Positions 21,130 to 31,090 of a stretch of 64,000 bases of DNA are shown piece after piece. The DNA is from Pantoea sp. GTDB lineage: Bacteria > Pseudomonadota > Gammaproteobacteria > Enterobacterales > Enterobacteriaceae. Each line of letters begins with the position of its first letter. Positions within the stretch are counted from its first letter, which is position 1. A program made the position numbers and the translations under genes. Location of the stretch: contig NZ_JAPWKD010000032.1 of NCBI RefSeq assembly GCF_028283705.1, positions 310,001 through 374,000 on the forward strand. The letters are read 5' to 3'. The notes under the pieces are model-generated. The model was not told the origin of the DNA. It did not search any database and was given only the letters and a program-made list of their open reading frames with translations.

Positions 21130-21585
21130 ATGGAACGACAACGCGGTTTTACCCTCATCGAATTAATGATTGTGATTGGCATCGTCGCCATCCTCAGCGC
21201 AATCGGCGTACCGGCCTATCAAAACTATCTGCAGCGCGCTGCACTGACGGATATGTTGCAGACCATGGTGCCCTATAAAACGGCGGTCGAACTCTGCGCC
21301 ATTGAACGCGGCGGACCGGCGCAGTGCCAGGCGGGCGACCGCGGTATTCCTGCGGCCAAAGGTTCACGCTATGTTGCGACACTTGCCGTGACCAATGGCG
21401 TCATCAGCCTGACGGGCCAGGAAAGCCTTGCGGGTTTAACGGTGGAAATGCAACCCGTCTGGAATAGCACCGATGGCACGCTTGACTGGCAACGCAGCTG
21501 CACCAGCGATAACAACAGCCTGCGCGAAAACTGCCTTGAACAGTTCCGTTTTGCCGACAAAGGTGGCCGCAATGGAGAGATGTGA
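21130..21585 (+). CDS. ppdD: Prepilin PpdD (type IV major pilin)
   Basis: A type IV pilin precursor of 151 residues. A six-residue leader MERQRG is followed by the prepilin peptidase site and the N-methylated hydrophobic helix FTLIELMIVIGIVAILSAIG with Glu5. The globular part matches E. coli PpdD (ALTDMLQTMVPYKTAVELCA, GVISLTGQESLAGL). Two C-terminal cysteines (SCTSDN and ENCLEQ) probably form the D-region disulphide. It starts the ppdD-hofB-hofC unit. Assembly needs the prepilin peptidase, secretin and HofM-Q functions encoded elsewhere. Confidence 0.95.
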   Translation: MERQRGFTLIELMIVIGIVAILSAIGVPAYQNYLQRAALTDMLQTMVPYKTAVELCAIERGGPAQCQAGDRGIPAAKGSRYVATLAVTNGVISLTGQESLAGLTVEMQPVWNSTDGTLDWQRSCTSDNNSLRENCLEQFRFADKGGRNGEM

Positions 21586-21589
21586 TGCC

Positions 21590-22960
21590 ATGCTCAAGGC
21601 CCTATGCAAGCGCCACCACGCAATCATTCTGCATCATGACGCCACGCTGCTGCGCGTGGCCGTCGCGGGAACACCCGAACCTGCCCTGCTGGAAGCGTTA
21701 CAGTTTGCCAGCCAGTGCAAAGTTGAAGTGGAGTGCTGGCCTGCCGCGCGGATTGAGCAGCTGTTGCATGAGCCGGGAAGCACTGAGAAGCCCCGCGAGC
21801 AGGTTTCGGCTGAATCGGCAATCAACGCCGTTGAGCACATCCTGCAACAAGCCATACTGCGACGGGCATCCGATGTCCATTTCGAGCCGCAACGCCATGC
21901 GCTACGTATCCGACTACGAATCGATGGCGTTCTGCACAAACTAACGCAGTTGCCCGATGTACAACCTGCTGCGGTACTTGCCCGTCTGAAAATTCTGGGG
22001 GGTCTGGATATTGCCGAACGTCGCCTGCCTCAGGATGGGCAATTTACCCTCGAAATCGAAGGCAAAACCGCTGCCTTTCGCCTTTCTACTCTGCCCGTCA
22101 GCCACGGAGAGAAAGCGGTAGTACGTCTGATGCAGAGCGAAAATAGCGCAATTGCCCTGGATAAACTCGGCATGCCGGTGGCGCAGCTGCGCCAGTTCAG
22201 CAACGCCCTGGCGAAACCACAGGGATTAATTCTGGTTACCGGCCCGACCGGAAGCGGCAAAACTTTCACCCTCTACAGTGGATTGAGCGCACTCAATGTG
22301 CCGGAAAAAAACGTATGCAGCGTGGAAGATCCGCTGGAGATCCCGCTGGAAGGTATCAACCAGACACAAATTCAGCCTCGCAGCGGGCTGGATTTTAATC
22401 TGGTGCTGCGTGCACTGCTGCGTCAGGATCCGGATGTCATCATGGTGGGCGAAATTCGCGATGCAGAAACAGCCGGGATTGCCGTTAAAGCTGCACAAAC
22501 GGGCCATCTGGTGCTTTCCACCCTGCATACCAACTCCACTGCAGAAACTCTGACACGATTGCGGCAAATGGGGATTCCCGGTTATCTGCTCGGCCCGGCA
22601 TTGCAGTTGATCGTGGCACAGCGTCTGGTGAGAAGACTATGCACACATTGCCGACAGCCGGGGCAAGCGATCGCGCATTTACCTGTCGGATTATGGCCTG
22701 GCACCCTGCAAACCTGGCGAGCCCCCGGCTGCGATCACTGTTTTTCTGGCTATTATGGACGACTGGCACTTTTCGAACTGCTGCCGATGACCGCTAAATT
22801 ACAAAACGCGATTTCCGCCGATATGCCGCTGGAGCATCTGTTGTCACTGGCGAACCAGCAGGGAATGAAAACATTAGTCAGCGCCGGGCTGGAGGCAGTC
22901 AGTCGGGGAGAAACCTCACTGGAAGAGATGCAGCGTGTCATTGGGTTAGGCAATGACTAA
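21590..22960 (+). CDS. hofB: HofB/PilB-type pilus assembly ATPase
   Basis: A cytoplasmic GspE/PilB-family ATPase that drives pilin polymerisation. It has 456 residues (E. coli HofB 461). It carries the N2 domain (SDVHFEPQRHALRIRLRIDG), Walker A (GPTGSGKT), the Asp box (DPLEIPLEGINQTQIQ), Walker B with MVGEIRDAETA and the His box (GHLVLSTLHTN). A CXXC pair near the C-terminus (CTHC...CDHC) fits the zinc-binding C-terminal domain. The ATG at 21590 lies four bases after the ppdD stop with GGAGAG ahead; the frame is open further upstream, inside ppdD. The end overlaps hofC by 8 bp. Confidence 0.93.
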   Translation: MLKALCKRHHAIILHHDATLLRVAVAGTPEPALLEALQFASQCKVEVECWPAARIEQLLHEPGSTEKPREQVSAESAINAVEHILQQAILRRASDVHFEPQRHALRIRLRIDGVLHKLTQLPDVQPAAVLARLKILGGLDIAERRLPQDGQFTLEIEGKTAAFRLSTLPVSHGEKAVVRLMQSENSAIALDKLGMPVAQLRQFSNALAKPQGLILVTGPTGSGKTFTLYSGLSALNVPEKNVCSVEDPLEIPLEGINQTQIQPRSGLDFNLVLRALLRQDPDVIMVGEIRDAETAGIAVKAAQTGHLVLSTLHTNSTAETLTRLRQMGIPGYLLGPALQLIVAQRLVRRLCTHCRQPGQAIAHLPVGLWPGTLQTWRAPGCDHCFSGYYGRLALFELLPMTAKLQNAISADMPLEHLLSLANQQGMKTLVSAGLEAVSRGETSLEEMQRVIGLGND

Positions 22961-24152
22961 TCTCTACCATTTTCGCTGGCAGGCGCTGGACAGCCAGGGC
23001 GCGCTGCAAAGTGGCGAGTCGTTAATGAACCATCAGGAAGCACTGTTACAGCACCTGGCCGACAGAGGTATGCTGGCCGTGAGCTGGCAACGGGGCAAAT
23101 GCTGGCGCGCTCGCGACTGGAAGTGGCAGCAAAAAATCGATTTGATACGCCAGTTAGCAACCTTGCTCAGGGCCGGCCTGCCGCTTGCGGAAAGCCTGAC
23201 ACTGCTTGCTGAAGGTCATCCTGATACTGGCTGGCGGATATTGCTTAAAGGTTTGCAACAAAGAGTGATTACCGGGATGCCCTTTTCTCAGGCGCTGCGC
23301 GACTGGCCGCAAATATTTCCACCGCTGTTTCCTGCACTGATGCAGGTGGGTGAACTGACCGGACAACTGGATGAATGTTGTCGCCAGCTGGCGCAACAGC
23401 AAACCGGACAACAACATTTGCGGCAAAAAGTGGTGAAAGCGCTGCGTTATCCGCTGTTCATTTTACTGGTGGCGATCGCCGTCAGTGCCGGAATGCTGCT
23501 GTTTGTGTTGCCGGAGTTTGTCGCCGTTTACGCCAGCTTCGATGCACCACTGCCCGCACTCACCGCCGGTGTGATGGCGTTGTCCGCTCTGCTGCAACAG
23601 GCAGCGCTTCCTTTACTGGCCACCTGTATAGCGTTCTCGATTATTGCCCGGCAAATTTATCGACGGTCGGCGGACTGGCAGCGCCGCATACATCGCTGGT
23701 TGCTGCAATTGCCGCTGCTTGCGCCGCTGTGGCGCGGCAGCCAGCTCAGTCAGATCTATGCCATTTTGCAATTGACGCAGCAGGCAGGATTAACCCTGCT
23801 GCAAAGTTTACAGGCTGTTGAAGTCACGCTGACGTCACGACTCTGGCGGGAAGCCATCACCGACTTACAGCAACATATTGCCGGTGGTGCACCATTGCAT
23901 CAGGCTCTGCAACAACATCAGTTATTTACGCCATTATGCGCCCAGCTCATAAAAGTGGGTGAGCAAGCCGGTGCTCTGGATGTGATGCTGTCGCGGCTGG
24001 CGGAATGGCACGAGGGACAAACATTAACGCGTGCCGAATCCCTCGCGTCTGCGCTGGAACCGATGATGATGGTGGTGATTGGTGGCATCGTTGGCACTCT
24101 GGTGGTTGCCATGTATTTACCGGTGTTCGGGCTGGGTGATGCAATACGCTAA
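22953..24152 (+). CDS. hofC: HofC/PilC-type inner-membrane pilus assembly platform protein
   Basis: A polytopic platform protein of the GspF/PilC family, 399 residues (E. coli 400). Two T2SF domains are visible, beginning at LIRQLATLLRAGLPLAESL and IYAILQLTQQAGLTLLQSL. Each is followed by a hydrophobic hairpin region (ILLVAIAVSAGMLLFVLPEF and MMVVIGGIVGTLVVAMYLPV). It interacts with the HofB ATPase and guides pilin subunits. Translation is coupled to hofB by the 8-bp overlap. The gene is convergent with guaC. Confidence 0.93.
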   Translation: MTNLYHFRWQALDSQGALQSGESLMNHQEALLQHLADRGMLAVSWQRGKCWRARDWKWQQKIDLIRQLATLLRAGLPLAESLTLLAEGHPDTGWRILLKGLQQRVITGMPFSQALRDWPQIFPPLFPALMQVGELTGQLDECCRQLAQQQTGQQHLRQKVVKALRYPLFILLVAIAVSAGMLLFVLPEFVAVYASFDAPLPALTAGVMALSALLQQAALPLLATCIAFSIIARQIYRRSADWQRRIHRWLLQLPLLAPLWRGSQLSQIYAILQLTQQAGLTLLQSLQAVEVTLTSRLWREAITDLQQHIAGGAPLHQALQQHQLFTPLCAQLIKVGEQAGALDVMLSRLAEWHEGQTLTRAESLASALEPMMMVVIGGIVGTLVVAMYLPVFGLGDAIR

Positions 24153-24154
24153 CG

Positions 24155-24177
24155 GGTGCACATCACATGCACCCGCT
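24155..24177. terminator. Hairpin between convergent hofC and guaC
   Basis: A GGGTGCA/TGCACCC hairpin lies in the 33-bp space between the two stop codons. It lacks a T-run on either strand, so any terminator role is weak. Confidence 0.3.
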
Positions 24178-24185
24178 TCACGGCA

Positions 24186-25226
24186 TCAGCGTGTAAACAC
24201 CCGGTTTTCCTGTTCAGCAACACGGATAAAGGTGGTGCGCTTAGTCAGCTCTTTGAGCCTTTCCGCACCCACATAGGTACAGGCTGAACGCAGGCCACCC
24301 AGAATATCTTTAATCGTTTCTTCAACCGGGCCACGCAACGGTAAACGCACCGTCTTACCTTCTGCTGCCCGATATTGCGCCACTCCGCCCACATGGCGTT
24401 TCATGGCTGACTCTGAACTCATGCCATAAAACAGCATAAATTGCTCGCCATGCTCCTCCACGAGGGTGCCTTCACATTCATCATGCGCCGCCAGCATACC
24501 GCCGAGCATGACAAAATCCGCTCCGCCGCCAAACGCTTTCGCGATATCACCCGGTACGGCACAACCACCGTCACTGACGATCTGCCCCCCAAGGCCATGC
24601 GCGGCATCCGCACACTCAATCACCGCCGAAAGCTGCGGATAGCCGACACCGGTTTTAACGCGGGTGGTGCAGACCGACCCCGGGCCGATACCCACTTTCA
24701 CAATATCTGCGCCAGAAAGAATTAATTCTTCAACCATTTCACCGGTAACCACATTGCCTGCGCAGATGGTTTTACCAGGGAAGCTTTCGCGGACGCGTTG
24801 CAGAAATGCGACGAAGTGCTCGGAATAACCATTGGCAACATCAATGCAGATAAAATTCAATTGCGGGGAAAGTGCCAGAACGGCGGTTAATTTGCTGAAG
24901 TCTGCTTCTGAAGTCCCGGAGGAGACCATCGCGTGGCTCAATACCGACGCCGGTACACGCTGGATAAACGCCTGCCAATCTTCAACGCTGTAATGTTTAT
25001 GAACGGCGGTCAACACACCAAAACTTGCCAGTGCGGCTGCCATGGTGAAGGTACCCACCGTATCCATATTGGCGGCAATCACCGGTACGCCTGTCCAGCT
25101 CAGGCCAGAATGTTTGAAAGTATAGGTGCGTTCCAGCTCGACTTCGGAACGGCTTTTCAGGGTGGAGCGTTTAGGGCGGATGAGTACGTCTTTAAAGCCC
25201 AGTTTTAAATCTTCTTCAATACGCAT
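24186..25226 (-). CDS. guaC: GMP reductase
   Basis: NADPH-dependent deamination of GMP to IMP for purine interconversion. It has 346 residues and an (alpha/beta)8 barrel of the IMPDH/GMPR family without CBS domains. The catalytic Cys is in [18 protein letters not shown]; the substrate loops are [20 protein letters not shown] and [14 protein letters not shown]. The ATG at 25226 gives [20 protein letters not shown] as in E. coli, and an upstream in-frame ATG adds eight non-conserved residues. It is divergent from coaE. Confidence 0.96.
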   Translation of the reverse strand: MRIEEDLKLGFKDVLIRPKRSTLKSRSEVELERTYTFKHSGLSWTGVPVIAANMDTVGTFTMAAALASFGVLTAVHKHYSVEDWQAFIQRVPASVLSHAMVSSGTSEADFSKLTAVLALSPQLNFICIDVANGYSEHFVAFLQRVRESFPGKTICAGNVVTGEMVEELILSGADIVKVGIGPGSVCTTRVKTGVGYPQLSAVIECADAAHGLGGQIVSDGGCAVPGDIAKAFGGGADFVMLGGMLAAHDECEGTLVEEHGEQFMLFYGMSSESAMKRHVGGVAQYRAAEGKTVRLPLRGPVEETIKDILGGLRSACTYVGAERLKELTKRTTFIRVAEQENRVFTR

Positions 25227-25455
25227 AACAAGTGTCCTGGTTAGTGGCATCGAACCGCAGTTCGGGTAGCGCTCACGGCTCCAGTGTCGTTATCATACGC
25301 GCCATTCGTTCCGCGACAAGACTGCGAATTTCACTTTATTTAAGCTACAATCCGTTAAATTTAGCTGAGAAAATCGATTGTGATCGTGCTCTCATCTTGC
25401 CTTTAGTGATACGCCGGTTGTGGTGTCATTACAGTGCGAACTTCGGGATAACGTT

Positions 25456-26064
25456 ATGCCTTTTACCGTTGCGCTAACGGGGGGTATTGGTAGTGGCAAA
25501 TCTACCATCGCCAATGCCTTTGCGGCGCTGGGTGTCGATATTGTTGACGCCGACGCCATTGCCAGAGAAGTGGTTGAGCCAGGTACACCGGCATTGCAGG
25601 CCATTGCCCAACGCCATGGTGAATCCATCCTGACGGCGGAAGGCACCCTTTATCGCGCACGGTTGCGCGAGATTATTTTTCAACAGCCGCAGGAAAAGAA
25701 CTGGCTGAACCAACTGCTGCATCCGCTGATTAATGCGCGCACTCAGCAGTTAAAGCAACTGGCGACGTCTCCCTATGTACTGTGGGTGGTGCCATTGCTG
25801 GTGGAAAATGGCTTACAGCATCAGGCCGATCGCGTTCTGGTGGTGGATGTGGATGAGGCAACCCAATTGCAGCGCACCCAACAGCGCGATGGGATTCCTC
25901 TCACACAGGCCCAAAATATTCTTGCCGCGCAGGCCAGCCGACAGCAGCGCCTGGCCGTCGCGGATGACATCATTGATAATAGTGGCACGCCTGATGACGC
26001 GCTGCCGCGTGTTGCTGAACTTCACCAGCGCTATTTGCGACTGGCAGCAGCAGGACAGGATTAA
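25456..26064 (+). CDS. coaE: Dephospho-CoA kinase
   Basis: The last step of coenzyme A synthesis, phosphorylation of the 3' hydroxyl of dephospho-CoA. It has 202 residues with the P-loop GGIGSGKS at residues 9-16, the CoA-binding [13 protein letters not shown], and the lid segment [12 protein letters not shown]. The ATG at 25456 is the family start; the frame extends 12 codons upstream without homology. It leads the coaE-zapD-yacG unit, with zapD starting four bases after its stop. Confidence 0.95.
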   Translation: MPFTVALTGGIGSGKSTIANAFAALGVDIVDADAIAREVVEPGTPALQAIAQRHGESILTAEGTLYRARLREIIFQQPQEKNWLNQLLHPLINARTQQLKQLATSPYVLWVVPLLVENGLQHQADRVLVVDVDEATQLQRTQQRDGIPLTQAQNILAAQASRQQRLAVADDIIDNSGTPDDALPRVAELHQRYLRLAAAGQD

Positions 26065-26068
26065 CATC

Positions 26069-26812
26069 ATGAGTACAGTCGTTCTGTTTGAACATCCCCT
26101 GAATGAGAAGATGCGCACCTGGCTGCGCGTTGAGTTTTTGCTTAACCAGTTGCACGACACCATCCCCGTCACCAGCTCCGTGTCGGCGCTGGGTGTTTTC
26201 CGCATTATTGGTGATTTGCTGGATATCTTCGAACGTGGCGATATGCGCACGGAATTGTTGAAAGAACTGGAACGGCAGCAGCAGAAGTTGCGTGCCTGGC
26301 TCGATGTCCCCGGCGTCGATCTGCAACGGGTTGACTCCCTCAGCAAGCAGTTAAAACAGCAATCGTCCGAGTTGATGCAGGCACCACGTATGGGCCAGCA
26401 ATTACGCGAAGATCGCCTGGTTGGGCTGGTCCGTCAGCGTCTGAGCATCCCTGGTGGCTGCTGTAGCTTTGACATCCCCGGATTACATATCTGGTTGCAC
26501 CTCGAACAATTCGTACGCGACACGCAGGTGAATGCCTGGATTGAGTCGCTAAATCCGCTGCGGAATAGCCTGGTGATGATCCTCGATCTGATTCGTCAGT
26601 CGGGTGTTTTCCGTAATCAAACCAGCCTGAACGGTTTTTATCAGGATAATGCCGAGGGTGCTGATTTGTTACGCTTGCAACTGACGCTGGAAGACGCGCT
26701 TTATCCGCAGGTATCCGGCCACAAGAGCCGTTATGCCATTCGTTTCCTGCCGCTGGACAGTGAGCGCGGTGACGTACCTGCACGACTTAATTTTGAACTG
26801 GCCTGTTGTTAG
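26069..26812 (+). CDS. zapD: Cell division protein ZapD (FtsZ-associated)
   Basis: A cytoplasmic FtsZ-bundling protein that reinforces the Z-ring. It has 247 residues (E. coli 247). The helical N-terminal part ([20 protein letters not shown]) and the beta-rich C-terminal part ([20 protein letters not shown] to [14 protein letters not shown]) match E. coli ZapD. The start at 26069 follows the coaE stop by four bases. It overlaps no other gene and is followed nine bases later by yacG. Confidence 0.95.
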   Translation: MSTVVLFEHPLNEKMRTWLRVEFLLNQLHDTIPVTSSVSALGVFRIIGDLLDIFERGDMRTELLKELERQQQKLRAWLDVPGVDLQRVDSLSKQLKQQSSELMQAPRMGQQLREDRLVGLVRQRLSIPGGCCSFDIPGLHIWLHLEQFVRDTQVNAWIESLNPLRNSLVMILDLIRQSGVFRNQTSLNGFYQDNAEGADLLRLQLTLEDALYPQVSGHKSRYAIRFLPLDSERGDVPARLNFELACC

Positions 26813-26820
26813 AGGATGTT

Positions 26821-27018
26821 ATGCAGGAAGAAATGATTATTGTGCCATGCCCCAATTGTGGCAAAGACGTGATGTGGGATGAGCTGAGCCCCTGGCGTCC
26901 GTTTTGCAGCAAACGCTGCCAGCTGATTGATTTAGGTGAGTGGGCGGCGGAAGAAAAAAGTATCCCCAGCAGCGGTGACCTCACTGAAAGCGATGACTGG
27001 AGTGAAGACCATCAGTAA
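26821..27018 (+). CDS. yacG: DNA gyrase inhibitor YacG (zinc finger)
   Basis: A 65-residue protein that binds GyrB and inhibits gyrase in E. coli. The four zinc ligands are Cys10, Cys13, Cys29 and Cys33 in CPNCG and FCSKRC, followed by the conserved [12 protein letters not shown] and an acidic tail SESDDW-like ([12 protein letters not shown]). The ATG at 26821 is preferred over one 15 bases upstream. It is the last gene of the coaE unit and convergent with mutT. Confidence 0.94.
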   Translation: MQEEMIIVPCPNCGKDVMWDELSPWRPFCSKRCQLIDLGEWAAEEKSIPSSGDLTESDDWSEDHQ

Positions 27019-27043
27019 CCATCAGGGGCCTGCGCCCCTGATG

Positions 27044-27439
27044 TCAGATTTCGCCCGCGACCAGACGCGCAATTAGCGCATGGTTAGCTGGCGGAAATTC
27101 ATCGGCAACCAGCGCTTTCTGCTCAACCCAGCGTTGCGGTTGCCCTTCTTTGCCCCACGGCTCACCCTGCCAGCCTTCGACCAGAAAGAAATGCAGCGTC
27201 ACGCGTAAATCTTCATAACTGTGATCGGCCTGACCAATCGCCTGGGCTTCCGTCACGTCAATACCGGTCTCTTCCATCAATTCACGCTTCAGCGCCTGTT
27301 CAGCGGTTTCGCCTTGTTCGATTTTCCCGCCAGGAAACTCCCATTTATTGGCCATGTAAGAGCTTGCCGCGCGCTGAGCAAGAAAGATCTGATGACTGGC
27401 ATTGCGAATAATGCCCACCGCGACTTGCAGGTGTTTCAT
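27044..27439 (-). CDS. mutT: 8-oxo-dGTP diphosphatase MutT
   Basis: A Nudix hydrolase that removes 8-oxo-dGTP from the nucleotide pool and so prevents A:T to C:G transversions. It has 131 residues (E. coli 129). The Nudix box spans residues 38-60 and fits GX5EX7REUXEEXGU exactly: Gly38, Glu44, Arg52, Glu53, Glu56, Glu57. The start MKHLQVAVGIIRN fits E. coli; the longer open frame upstream overlaps the secA 3' end and is not coding. It lies downstream of secA after a terminator. Confidence 0.96.
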   Translation of the reverse strand: MKHLQVAVGIIRNASHQIFLAQRAASSYMANKWEFPGGKIEQGETAEQALKRELMEETGIDVTEAQAIGQADHSYEDLRVTLHFFLVEGWQGEPWGKEGQPQRWVEQKALVADEFPPANHALIARLVAGEI

Positions 27440-27508
27440 AAACTGAGTTCCGCTAAAGATGAATGAAGCGCTGAGTTTAAAGCAGCCGCGGTAAGATGTT
27501 AACCAAAG

Positions 27509-27531
27509 AAAAAGGAGCCAGGCGGCTCCTT
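27509..27531 (-). terminator. Terminator of secM-secA
   Basis: A GGAGCC/GGCTCC stem followed on the minus strand by five T residues, about 10 bp after the secA stop codon. Confidence 0.8.
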
Positions 27532-27539
27532 TGTTCTTA

Positions 27540-30245
27540 TCAGGCCAGACGGCCGTGACACTGCTTGTATTTTTTACCCGAACCACATGGGCATGGATCG
27601 TTACGACCGACCTTGCGCTCACCACCCTGTGCTGCCAGCGCGGCGGCCGCTGCGGTTTCATCGTCCACATGGCTGAGTTGCTGCTGCTGTGCCAGACGCT
27701 CAGCATCTTCACGACGCTGCTGCTCCATCGCTTCGACTTCTTCCGGCATACGCACCTGAACTTTGCTCAGGGTGCTGATCACTTCATATTTCAATGATTC
27801 CAGCATAGCAGCAAACATGGCGAAAGATTCACGTTTGTATTCCTGCTTCGGATCTTTCTGCGCATAACCACGCAGGTGGATACCCTGGCGCAGATAATCC
27901 ATCGCCGCCAGATGCTCTTTCCACAGCGAATCCAACGTTTGCAGCATCACGCCTTTCTCAAAGTTACGCATCATTTCCACGCCCACCACTTCTTCTTTGG
28001 CAGCGTAGCTTTCCGTAGCGTGCTTCATGATGCGTTCGCGCAGCGTCTCTTCATGCAGGTCCGGCTCTTTATCCAGCCATTCAGCAATCGGCAGATTCAG
28101 ATCGAAATCGGTACGAAGACGTTCTTCCAGTCCCGGCACATCCCACATTTCTTCCAGCGACTGCGGCGGAATATAAGTGTCGATGGTGGCTTTGAACACA
28201 TCTTCACGGATGCTGTTGATGGTTTCTGACACGTCAGACACATCCAGCAGTTCGTTACGCTGGCTGTAAATGGCACGACGCTGGTCGTTGGCAACATCAT
28301 CATATTCCAGCAGCTGTTTACGAATATCGAAGTTGCGGCTTTCCACTTTACGTTGCGCATTGGCAATCGCTTTGGTTACCCACGGATGCTCAATCGCTTC
28401 ACCCGGCTTCATACCCAGCTTACGCATCATGTTAGAAACACGATCTGAGGCAAAAATACGCATCAGCGCATCTTCCATCGACAGGTAGAAACGTGATGAA
28501 CCGGCGTCACCCTGACGGCCCGCACGACCACGCAGCTGGTTATCGATACGACGCGATTCATGCCGCTCAGTACCGATAATATGCAGACCACCGGCAGCCA
28601 GCACCGCTTCATGACGCAGCTGCCAGGCGTTTTTAATCTCTTCAATCTGTGCTTCAGTCGGTGCTTCCAGCTCGGCCACTTCGGCATGCCAGTTACCGCC
28701 CAGCATAATGTCAGTACCACGGCCTGCCATGTTAGTGGCGATAGTTACCGCGCCAGGCTGACCCGCCTGGGCCACGATATCCGCTTCACGGGCGTGGAAT
28801 TTGGCGTTCAGTACGCTGTGCTTGATACCCGCACGCGTCAGCTCGTTGGACACCACTTCCGATTTTTCGATGGAGATGGTACCCACCAGCACCGGCTGCC
28901 CGTTGGCAGTACAGGCGCGGATATCTTCGATGATGGCATCGATCTTTTCTTTCTCGGTCATGTAGACCAGATCCGCCATATCTTTACGCACCATCGGACG
29001 GTTGGTCGGTACGACAATGGTATCAAGCTTATAAATCGAGCTAAATTCAAAGGCTTCGGTATCAGCCGTACCGGTCATACCGGCCAGTTTTTCATAGATA
29101 CGGAAATAGTTCTGGAAGGTGATCGAAGCCAGCGTCTGGTTCTCATTCTGGATTTCCACGCCTTCTTTCGCTTCAACCGCCTGATGCAAACCATCAGACC
29201 AGCGACGACCCTGCATGGTACGGCCAGTGTGCTCATCCACGATGACCACTTCACCATCTTTAACGATGTAATCCACGTCACGGGTGAACAACGCATGGGC
29301 GCGCAGTGCTGCAGTCACATGATGCATCAGCATGATGTTGCTCGGTGAATACAGTGATTCACCTTCATCCATAATGCTCTGGCTGACCAGCAACTCTTCA
29401 ACTTTAACCAGACCGCGCTCGGTCATATGCGCCTGACGGCCTTTTTCATCTACCCAGAAATCACCCTCACCCTGGAAGGTGTCGGAATCTTCTTTTTCCT
29501 GACGAACCAGGTGCGGGATGATTTTATTAACCTTGATATACAGGTCAGAGCTGTCTTCCGCCGGGCCAGAGATGATCAGCGGGGTACGCGCTTCATCGAT
29601 GAGGATGGAGTCCACCTCATCCACCAGCGCGTAGTGCAGTTTTCGCTGTACACGCTCTTCCGGGCTGAACGCCATGTTGTCGCGCAGGTAGTCGAAACCG
29701 TATTCGTTGTTGGTACCGTAGGTGATATCGGCAGCGTAAGCGGCGCGCTTGGCGATGGATGGCATACCTGGCAGGTTGATGCCCACCGTCAGGCCCAGGA
29801 ATTCAAACAGCGGACGGTTATTTTCGGCGTCACGCTGTGCAAGGTAGTCGTTCACTGTCACGACGTGAACACCTTTGCCGCTCAACGCATTGAGGTAAGC
29901 AGGCAGGGTTGCAGTCAGGGTTTTACCTTCACCGGTACGCATCTCGGCGATGCAGCGCTCGTTCAGCACCATGCCGCCGATCAGCTGTACGTCAAAGTGA
30001 CGCATGCCAAATACACGCTTACTGGCTTCACGTACCGTTGCAAAGGCTTCCGGAATCAGGCTTTCCAGCACTTCGCCTTTTTCCAGGCGCTCACGGAATA
30101 AACCGGTTTTGGCTTTCAGTTCATCATCAGAGAGCTTTTCAAAGTCCGGCTCCATCTTGTTGATGACATCCACAACCTTGCGCATACGACGCAGAGTACG
30201 ATCATTGCTGCTACCAAAAACTTTAGTTAACAATTTGATTAACAT
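27540..30245 (-). CDS. secA: Preprotein translocase ATPase SecA
   Basis: The motor ATPase that pushes unfolded preproteins through SecYEG. It has 901 residues, the E. coli length. It shows Walker A in [18 protein letters not shown], the DEAD-type motif [19 protein letters not shown], motif VI in [25 protein letters not shown], the two-helix-finger region, and the C-terminal zinc-binding [14 protein letters not shown] that binds SecB and phospholipid. Its translation is controlled by secM, 68 bp upstream. Confidence 0.98.
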   Translation of the reverse strand: MLIKLLTKVFGSSNDRTLRRMRKVVDVINKMEPDFEKLSDDELKAKTGLFRERLEKGEVLESLIPEAFATVREASKRVFGMRHFDVQLIGGMVLNERCIAEMRTGEGKTLTATLPAYLNALSGKGVHVVTVNDYLAQRDAENNRPLFEFLGLTVGINLPGMPSIAKRAAYAADITYGTNNEYGFDYLRDNMAFSPEERVQRKLHYALVDEVDSILIDEARTPLIISGPAEDSSDLYIKVNKIIPHLVRQEKEDSDTFQGEGDFWVDEKGRQAHMTERGLVKVEELLVSQSIMDEGESLYSPSNIMLMHHVTAALRAHALFTRDVDYIVKDGEVVIVDEHTGRTMQGRRWSDGLHQAVEAKEGVEIQNENQTLASITFQNYFRIYEKLAGMTGTADTEAFEFSSIYKLDTIVVPTNRPMVRKDMADLVYMTEKEKIDAIIEDIRACTANGQPVLVGTISIEKSEVVSNELTRAGIKHSVLNAKFHAREADIVAQAGQPGAVTIATNMAGRGTDIMLGGNWHAEVAELEAPTEAQIEEIKNAWQLRHEAVLAAGGLHIIGTERHESRRIDNQLRGRAGRQGDAGSSRFYLSMEDALMRIFASDRVSNMMRKLGMKPGEAIEHPWVTKAIANAQRKVESRNFDIRKQLLEYDDVANDQRRAIYSQRNELLDVSDVSETINSIREDVFKATIDTYIPPQSLEEMWDVPGLEERLRTDFDLNLPIAEWLDKEPDLHEETLRERIMKHATESYAAKEEVVGVEMMRNFEKGVMLQTLDSLWKEHLAAMDYLRQGIHLRGYAQKDPKQEYKRESFAMFAAMLESLKYEVISTLSKVQVRMPEEVEAMEQQRREDAERLAQQQQLSHVDDETAAAAALAAQGGERKVGRNDPCPCGSGKKYKQCHGRLA

Positions 30246-30313
30246 GATAAATATATTCTCAATTCAGCCGTGACTTCACGGGCTGCGAAATCTAAAAAGT
30301 GTGCGGATAAAAG

Positions 30314-30820
30314 TTAGCAGTTGAGCAATGAGGGTCCGGCGCGAATGCCCTGAATAGCAGACAACCAGAAAGCGGGGGTATTAAGTTGCGGTTCTGTGGC
30401 CAGAACAGCTGGCTGCGGTTCAGCAGTAATCTGCGGCATCGCTGGCGAGGTCAGCAATGCCTGTAATGAATCAATCAACGCCAGCTTTTGTGCCGCCAGC
30501 GGTACTGCATTCTCGTTTTCCGCTTGCGCCGGAGGCGTCATACTGAAGGAAAGATGGCGGATAACGGTACGAATGGCATGCTGATGCCAATAGTCGACAT
30601 TGAAGTTCGGACGGCGCGCAGTTTCCTGCAGGCGAATTAAATGGTCAAAACGAACAACATTGCCGGTAAACAGGCTGCTGACAGGGGTATCTGCGGAAGC
30701 AGGTTCGGAAGTCTGGGCACAGGCGGGCAAGCCAAAGCTGGCTGCTACCATCCCCAACAGGAGATGCGGCCAGAAGTAGCGTCTGCCAAATTGTCGCCAG
30801 CGTGAAAAAATCCCGATCAC
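30314..30820 (-). CDS. secM: Secretion monitor SecM with a divergent arrest motif
   Basis: SecM stalls the ribosome during its own translation when export is slow, which opens the secA ribosome-binding site. Visible are a signal sequence (SRWRQFGRRYFWPHLLLGMVAASFGLPACA), the conserved DYWHQHAIRTVIRHLSFSM, and the C-terminal arrest segment. E. coli has FxxxxWIxxxxGIRAGP. Here GIRAGP and Trp are kept, Ile after Trp is Leu, and Phe at the first position is Asn, with a Phe directly before the Trp. The start is set at the GTG at 30820, giving MIGIFSRWRQFG like the E. coli GTG start; a longer ATG start at 30853 is possible. The tail after GIRAGP is SLLNC. Confidence 0.85.
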   Translation of the reverse strand: MIGIFSRWRQFGRRYFWPHLLLGMVAASFGLPACAQTSEPASADTPVSSLFTGNVVRFDHLIRLQETARRPNFNVDYWHQHAIRTVIRHLSFSMTPPAQAENENAVPLAAQKLALIDSLQALLTSPAMPQITAEPQPAVLATEPQLNTPAFWLSAIQGIRAGPSLLNC

Positions 30821-31027
30821 AACCCGTCCACAAAACTTCAGTAAGTAAGTCATCCACCGTACTTAACGGCGTACCCTGCCAATACAAGCGCCTGATAATA
30901 GCATTTATGTGTGGCTTCCACACCAGTGATTAAACGGCTGCGGGGAGATTTCACGTTTTTTCGTACAGCGTTTAGCCAGTGTTGGCAGTGATGAGCATGT
31001 CTTTAGACAGAGATGGCAGGAGACAAT

Positions 31028-31081
31028 AAAAAACGGCAGGTACCACTGACCGGAGAGAGTGTCAGGGAAACCCGCCGTTTT
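31028..31081 (-). terminator. Terminator of lpxC
   Basis: A long hairpin with the basal stem AAACGGC/GCCGTTT and an inner GTCAG...CTGAC pairing. It ends on the minus strand in six T residues, just downstream of the lpxC stop codon. It closes the dcw cluster. Confidence 0.75.
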
Positions 31082-31090
31082 GTGCCTGAC

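Noticed and set aside
28560-29348. Plus-strand open frame of 262 codons opposite secA
   Set aside because: Composition mirrors secA codon usage, there is no start signal and no domain; it is antisense shadow.
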